Origin: an uncultured Clostridium sp.
GTDB lineage: Bacteria; Bacillota; Clostridia; TANB77; CAG-508
Assembly: GCA_947646915.1 (NCBI GenBank)
Contig: CANSII010000014.1
Span: 1-38,561 of the forward strand
Direction of reading: 5' to 3'
Length of the DNA stretch: 38,561 nucleotides
The notes below the pieces were generated by a model that ran no database searches, had not been told where the DNA came from, and saw only the letters and a list, made by a program, of their open reading frames with translations. A program made the translations under genes and the position numbers. The stretch's first letter is position 1. Every line of letters begins with the position of its first letter. Below, in pieces: positions 34,582-38,561 of this stretch.

Positions 34582-35083
34582 TTACAAGACTTTGCAAATT
34601 GGTTGGTAGTTTTTTAAATCCACACCTTTAATATTTGATTTCCATCCGATAAGGAAAAGGAATATCAGGAAAATTATTAGAAATAATTTTAGCATTTAAA
34701 TAAGCAGCAGAAGATTGATTAAGAGAACCATTAACTAAATCAACGCCATCAGGATTAATCATAGGCATAATATAGATAGAAGCGGCATCAAATAAATCTC
34801 TAACAGAAAAGCCATATAGATTAGAATTATTAGTATAAGCCTCACAATAATCTTCAATAAACTTCATTAAAACAACACTAGTAATCCATTCATTAGCATG
34901 AATAGAAGCAGAATAAAAAACATTATTAGAACCTTTGCCTAATTTAATAACAAAAATATCTTTACCTAAAACACTATTTCCTACAACTTGCACATTTAAA
35001 AAAGGGAATTTTCTAATAAGAGAAACTAAATTCGATCTTAAAATAGAATAAGTATAATTAATATTAGTAGAAACAATACTCAT
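34582..35083 (-). CDS. N-terminal half of M14 zinc carboxypeptidase (gene split by integration)
   Basis: ATG 35083 with AAAGG upstream, preferred to an in-frame TTG at 35092. SASIHANEW gives zinc ligands H62 and E65, and MINPDGVDLVNG is typical of M14. The zero frame ends at 34628. At 34646-34648 is TAT CGG A; the +1 shift gives FPY-GWKSNIKGVDL, the family consensus, then passes the att core and ends in element DNA at TAA 34582. The second zinc histidine and catalytic glutamate are in the other half at 8479-8943, so this product is inactive unless the element leaves. Confidence 0.88.
34613..34627 (+). repeat. Right attachment core (attR)
   Basis: TTTAAATCCACACCT, identical to attL at 8929-8943 and in the same M14 codon phase. 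The neighbouring bases differ on both sides, which sets the core at 15 bp. Confidence 0.85.
34646..34648 (-). other. CGG +1 site 1 in the M14 peptidase
   Basis: Minus-strand context TAT CGG A, codon 146 counted from ATG 35083. The shift gives PY-GWKSNIKG. Confidence 0.8.
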
Positions 35084-35210
35084 AACAATCAACCTTTCAA
35101 AAGTTATTAATATAATAATATGAGAAGAAGTAAAAAAAGTGAAATAAAAAAATAATTGTAAATTTATAAATAATATGATACACTGCTATTAAGAAAGGGA
35201 AAGACTAAAG

Positions 35211-36236
35211 ATGAGAGAAGAAAATAGAGGAATAACATTAATATCATTAATTATAAAAACTTTAATAATAATATTCATTGCAATAATAGTTATAAGTATA
35301 GTATCAAAATACTCTGAAAGAATATCAGAAAAATATACAATAGCATATAATTTAGTAACAAATCAAATTAATATCCAAGAAGAATTAAATAAAAACGAAA
35401 AATTAATAGGAATAACAGATGTTTCAGGAGAAGGAATAATAATAAATATAAATGATGGAAATGATTTAATACACCAAGAAGATTTAGTAATATTAATAGA
35501 TGAATTAAAAAATGCAGGAAGTCAAGCAATATCAATAAATGAACAAAGAATAACAAATTCAACATACATATATTGTGATGGAACAGTAATATTAATAGAT
35601 GGTGTAAAAATAGGAAATCCATTTAAAATAAAAGCAATAGGAAATTCAGAAACTATTTATGGAGCACTAACAAGAAATAAAGGATATTTAGAAACATTAA
35701 AAAAAGATGGATTAAAAATAGAAGTTGAGAAAAATGAAAATATAGAAATTTTTAGGTCTAGTAAAAATACATTTATAAAATATAAAAATGAAAAAAATAA
35801 TATAGAAAAATTATATTTATCGAATCAAATTACAGGCAAATCATCAGTAATAGGAAAGGGAATGAAAATAGAAATTCAAGAAAATAATGCAAAATTAACT
35901 GCATTAAGTTTTTTACAAATAATTAATGATCTAAATTCTGCTGATGTTGAAGCAATTTCAATAAATGGGCAAAGAATAACAACTCTAACAGATATAGTAG
36001 ATATTAGTAGTACATATGTATTAATAAATAGTATTTCAATAAACGCTCCATATGTTATTGAAGTTGTAGGAAATCAAGATAAGATAGAAGAAATCTTAAA
36101 TTATAATAATTCATATGTTACAAAGATTAAGAATAAGGGAAATATTGTTAATATAAATCGCATAAACTATATTAAGATTGAAAAATATATACAAAAGAAA
36201 GATCAGAATAAAATGTTAGTAAATTATTTATATTAA
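35211..36236 (+). CDS. Membrane-anchored protein with two DUF881 domains
   Basis: 341 residues. The N-terminus RGITLISLIIKTLIIIFIAI is a single membrane anchor resembling the prepilin-like GITLI start common in Clostridia. Two DUF881 copies follow. Copy 1 (about 75-180) has LIDELKNAGSQAISINEQRI, VILIDGVKIGNPFKIKAIG. Copy 2 (about 230-325) has IINDLNSADVEAISINGQRI, INSISINAPYVIEVVG. DUF881 proteins are usually single-domain, extracytoplasmic and found near cell-division genes. CGC is used once as Arg near the end (NRI). Confidence 0.82.
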   Translation: MREENRGITLISLIIKTLIIIFIAIIVISIVSKYSERISEKYTIAYNLVTNQINIQEELNKNEKLIGITDVSGEGIIININDGNDLIHQEDLVILIDELKNAGSQAISINEQRITNSTYIYCDGTVILIDGVKIGNPFKIKAIGNSETIYGALTRNKGYLETLKKDGLKIEVEKNENIEIFRSSKNTFIKYKNEKNNIEKLYLSNQITGKSSVIGKGMKIEIQENNAKLTALSFLQIINDLNSADVEAISINGQRITTLTDIVDISSTYVLINSISINAPYVIEVVGNQDKIEEILNYNNSYVTKIKNKGNIVNINRINYIKIEKYIQKKDQNKMLVNYLY

Positions 36237-36309
36237 AATTAAAATAGTACTTGTCAAAAATAAAAAATTGTGCTAATATAATAAATGACTTAAAAAGTCA
36301 TTTATAAAT

Positions 36310-36384
36310 AGGGGTATAGTGTCAATGGTAGCACATCGGTCTCCAAAACCGCCTGTGAGGGTTCGAGTCCTTCTACCCCTGCCA
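36310..36384 (+). tRNA. tRNA-Trp (CCA)
   Basis: Acceptor AGGGGTA pairs with TACCCCT, then G and encoded CCA. The anticodon stem-loop CGGTCTCCAAAACCG carries CCA. It reads only UGG, so it does not explain the CGG or TGA events. Confidence 0.96.
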
Positions 36385-36413
36385 CTATTAAAATAAAAAA
36401 TGTATATTTAAAC

Positions 36414-36447
36414 AAAATTCATTCCTATTTATGGGAATGAATTTTTT
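36414..36447 (+). terminator. Terminator between tRNA-Trp and glyS
   Basis: AAAATTCATTCC (36414-36425) pairs with GGAATGAATTTT (36434-36445), then TT. It could equally act as an attenuator in the glyS leader. Confidence 0.75.
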
Positions 36448-36473
36448 CAATATTATAAGTTGGAGGTAAATTT

Positions 36474-37856
36474 ATGTTAAAAACAATGGAAACATTAGTT
36501 GCATTATGCAAGAATAGAGGATTTATATATCCAGGGTCAGAAATATATGGAGGATTAGCAAATACTTGGGATTATGGACCTTTAGGAAATGAACTAAAAA
36601 ATAATGTAAAATCAGCATGGAGAAAAAAATTTATACAAGAACAGCCAAATATAGTAGGATTAGATGCAGCAATATTAATGAATCCAGAAACATGGGTAGC
36701 ATCAGGACATATAGGAGGATTTTCAGATCCATTAATAGATTGTAAAGAATGTAAAACAAGACATAGAGCAGATAAATTAATAGAAGAATGGGCACATGAA
36801 AATGGAAAAGATATGATCGCTGATGGTATGACAGATAAGGAATTAATAGATTTTATAACAACAAATAATATTAAATGTCCATCATGTGGAAAAACAAACT
36901 TTACAGATATAAGAAAATTTAATTTAATGTTTAAAACATTCCAAGGAGTAACAGAAGACACTACATCAACAGTATATTTAAGACCAGAAACAGCACAAGG
37001 AATATTTGTAGACTTTAAAAATGTATTACGTACATCAAGAAAGAAAATGCCAATGGGAATTGCTCAAATTGGAAAAGCATTTAGAAATGAAATAACACCA
37101 GGAAATTTTACATTTAGAACAAGAGAATTCGAACAAATGGAACTTGAATTTTTCTGTAAGCCAGGAACAGACTTAGAATGGCATAAATATTGGAAAGAAT
37201 ATTGTGAAAATTGGTTACTAAACTTAGGAATAAAAAAGGAAAATATACGATTAAGAGATCACTCAGCAGAAGAACTTGTATTTTATAGTAAGGCAACAAC
37301 AGACATTGAATTTTCATTCCCATTTGGTTGGGGAGAATTATGGGGAATTGCTGATAGAACAGACTATGATTTAACACAACACATAAATCATTCAAAACAA
37401 GATTTATCATATCAAGATCCTGAAACAAACGAAAAATATGTACCATATGTAATTGAACCATCTTTAGGAGCTGATAGAGTAGTATTAGCATTTTTATGTA
37501 ACGCATATGATGAAGAAGAAATAGCAGAAGGAGACACAAGAGTAGTATTACATCTACACCCAGCATTAGCACCATATAAAGTGGCAATTTTACCATTATC
37601 AAAAAAATTATCAGATAAAGCTCAAGAAGTGTATAGTAAGTTATCTAAAAAATTTATGTGTGATTATGATGAAGCAGGAAGTATAGGAAAACGTTATAGA
37701 AGAGAAGATGAAATTGGAACACCATATTGTATAACTATTGATTTTGATACTTTAGAAGATAATACAGTAACTGTAAGAGATAGAGACACTATGGAACAAG
37801 TTAGAATTAAAATTGAAGAACTAGAAAATTGGATAGCAAACAAAATTGAATTTTAA
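36474..37856 (+). CDS. glyS: Glycyl-tRNA synthetase (dimeric alpha2 type)
   Basis: 460 residues. Class II motif 1 and the glycine-specific N-terminus [20 protein letters not shown], zinc-site cysteines (CKEC, CPSC), motif 2 [21 protein letters not shown], motif 3 [14 protein letters not shown] and the anticodon-binding C-terminus. Eukaryote-like alpha2 form usual in many Firmicutes. It charges the tRNA-Gly that must read GGN after each CGG shift. No CGG; CGA is used as Arg (NIRLRD). Ribosome site GGAGG. Confidence 0.98.
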   Translation: MLKTMETLVALCKNRGFIYPGSEIYGGLANTWDYGPLGNELKNNVKSAWRKKFIQEQPNIVGLDAAILMNPETWVASGHIGGFSDPLIDCKECKTRHRADKLIEEWAHENGKDMIADGMTDKELIDFITTNNIKCPSCGKTNFTDIRKFNLMFKTFQGVTEDTTSTVYLRPETAQGIFVDFKNVLRTSRKKMPMGIAQIGKAFRNEITPGNFTFRTREFEQMELEFFCKPGTDLEWHKYWKEYCENWLLNLGIKKENIRLRDHSAEELVFYSKATTDIEFSFPFGWGELWGIADRTDYDLTQHINHSKQDLSYQDPETNEKYVPYVIEPSLGADRVVLAFLCNAYDEEEIAEGDTRVVLHLHPALAPYKVAILPLSKKLSDKAQEVYSKLSKKFMCDYDEAGSIGKRYRREDEIGTPYCITIDFDTLEDNTVTVRDRDTMEQVRIKIEELENWIANKIEF

Positions 37857-37891
37857 AATGTCTCCCATGTTAATGTACATGGGAGACATTT
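37856..37891 (+). terminator. glyS terminator
   Basis: Perfect 15-bp inverted repeat (37856-37870/37877-37891) with a 6-nt loop, followed by CCATTTT. Shared by the convergent sspH gene. Confidence 0.75.
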
Positions 37892-37930
37892 CCATTTTAA
37901 GTCAGCTGTTAAAGCTTTGCTTATTACACA

Positions 37931-38119
37931 TTAATTATATAAATTTTTTTCATATAAATCTTGAATATAAACATCTTTTTCTTCAAAGTTATCAATAAAT
38001 CCGACCTTTGCAATATCATTAGTATTATTAATTCCCTGAATCCATACAGGGCGTTCATCATAAAATACGTCACATTTTTGTTTGTTATTTAAAATAGAAT
38101 GTATTCTTTGTATATTCAT
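37931..38119 (-). CDS. sspH: H-type small acid-soluble spore protein
   Basis: 62 residues. MNIQRIHSILNN, then DVFYDERPVWIQGINNTND-AKV and DVYIQDLYE follow the SspH pattern (MxxxRAxEIL..., VxYxGxPVWI, VxVxxL). Such proteins are made in the forespore and bind spore contents. GGAGGG precedes the start on the minus strand. Second sporulation marker in the window. Confidence 0.82.
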   Translation of the reverse strand: MNIQRIHSILNNKQKCDVFYDERPVWIQGINNTNDIAKVGFIDNFEEKDVYIQDLYEKNLYN

Positions 38120-38240
38120 TTTTTATCCCTCCATTATAAGCAGTTTATTGCTTTTAAAATTCATTTATAAAATTATATCCATAAAATTATAAAATATAAC
38201 TATAAGATGTAATTTTTTTAGTTTCGATTTTAAAAAAATA
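38120..38240. other. A/T-rich upstream region of sspH
   Basis: No gene. Would contain the forespore promoter of sspH; I cannot place it with confidence. Confidence 0.3.
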
Positions 38241-38371
38241 TATATTATTTAGAAAAAAGTATATATTATTCAGCTCCGTTTTCCAAGGTGTTTAAGGGGT
38301 ATTGAATATTCAAATATTAGAGACACACTATAATGACTTAAAGTGAATAACAAGTCACTGTCAAACTCGCT
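38241..38371. repeat. Tandem non-coding repeat, copy 1
   Basis: 131 nt repeated at 38431-38561 with period 190 and only a few differences. Contains CAGCTCCGTTTTCCAAGG, TGACTT...AAGTCA inverted repeat and ends CAAACTCGCT. No open frame of use. Confidence 0.85.
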
Positions 38372-38430
38372 TTATAATATATATGTTTTTTCTGTAATTA
38401 AATTTATAAAATAAAAAACAAAACTTAAAA

Positions 38431-38561
38431 TATATTATTTAGAAAAAAATATATATTATTCAGCTCCGTTTTCCAAGGCGTTTAAGGGGTATTGAATATT
38501 CAAATCTTAGAGACACACTATAATGACTTAAAGTGAATAACAAGTCACTGTCAAACTCGCT
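38431..38561. repeat. Tandem non-coding repeat, copy 2 (cut by window end)
   Basis: Near-identical to 38241-38371. It runs to the last base of the window, so more copies may follow. Confidence 0.85.

Larger units (their letters stand above)
21438..34627 (+). mobile_element. Integrated element 2 (right member; perhaps two modules)
   Basis: Bounded by the internal core and attR. Holds two recombinases (25629-27285 and 32904-34573), so it may itself be a pair of elements whose shared att has decayed. Cargo: DpnII-type restriction-modification, replication-initiator-like and MobC-like proteins, AbiE TA pair, YgjV-GDPD-phosphatase genes. Confidence 0.7.

Noticed and set aside
7693..34648. CGG reassigned to another amino acid (for example Trp or Gln, as reported for CGG in some bacteria)
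   Set aside because: A sense reassignment would not restore the frames. Each gene needs a one-base skip after which GGN is read as conserved Gly.
7693..34648. All twelve breaks are pseudogene decay
   Set aside because: Coding on both sides is intact, there are no other stops, all shifts are +1, all at in-phase CGG, and clpX is included. Real decay in this window (2102-2355, IS3 remnant) looks different.
7693..34648. Systematic assembly errors inserting C before GG
   Set aside because: Not fully excluded without reads. Disfavoured because only in-phase GGN codons are hit and two homologous recombinases share two sites.
36310..36384. tRNA-Trp as decoder of CGG or TGA
   Set aside because: Its anticodon is CCA and reads only UGG. 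No second Trp tRNA is in the window.

Overview
The window is a very A+T-rich Firmicutes (Clostridia-type) chromosome segment. The lineage is spore-forming: spoVM lies beside rpmB, and an SspH-type small acid-soluble spore protein sits at the right end. Core genes include 5S rRNA, tRNA-Asn, nth, spoVM, rpmB, tig-clpP-clpX, tRNA-Trp and glyS, with ordinary clostridial start sites and intrinsic terminators.

The most unusual signal concerns decoding. I scanned every CGG string against the reading frames. CGG occurs as an in-frame codon twelve times, in six genes: clpX, an M14 peptidase (3), a Gfo/Idh/MocA oxidoreductase, a DpnA-type DNA methyltransferase, and two large serine recombinases (4 and 2). 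In all twelve the frame must move by exactly +1, skipping the C and reading the following GGN as glycine, for the conserved protein to continue. CGG is never a plain arginine codon here, while CGT, CGC, CGA, AGA and AGG are. Out-of-phase CGG strings (ACG GAN, AAC GGN, GGC GGA) are common. This suggests CGG is unassigned and works as a +1 frameshift signal, or is read as a CGGN quadruplet for glycine. A thirteenth +1 event is at an in-frame TGA in a HAD nucleotidase, and no gene in the window clearly ends in TGA.

Layout. 1-450: 5S rRNA and tRNA-Asn. 450-2033: a type III toxin-antitoxin locus (two 48-nt pseudoknot repeats whose second helix covaries, attenuator, short ToxN/CptN-like toxin) plus the nucleotidase, between imperfect direct repeats. 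2034-3200: decayed genes including an IS3 remnant. 3200-8480: housekeeping genes. 8479-35083: an M14 gamma-glutamyl-diamino-acid peptidase gene cut in two by about 25.7 kb of integrated DNA. A 15-bp att core (8929-8943 and 34613-34627) marks both ends and a related core lies at 21438-21452, so this is at least two elements in tandem, each ending with a large serine recombinase. 35083-38561: peptidase N-half, DUF881 tandem protein, tRNA-Trp, glyS, sspH and a tandem non-coding repeat.

Element 1 (8.93-21.45 kb) carries a Phd/RelE-type TA pair, a ribbon-helix-helix-like protein, a ten-gene metabolic operon (MocA oxidoreductase, radical SAM, flavin reductase, DUF5680, D-2-hydroxyacid-dehydrogenase-like, NTF2-like, cupin, GNAT, TIM-barrel isomerase, Nudix), an HTH gene and recombinase 1. 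Element 2 (21.44-34.63 kb) carries a DpnII-type GATC restriction-modification system, recombinase 2, a replication-initiator-like HTH protein, a MobC-like protein, an AbiE-type TA pair, a YgjV-GDPD-phosphatase cluster and recombinase 3. Each recombinase is preceded by a related open frame of about 50 codons. Both host genes and element genes use the CGG +1 sites, so the elements appear adapted to this decoding.
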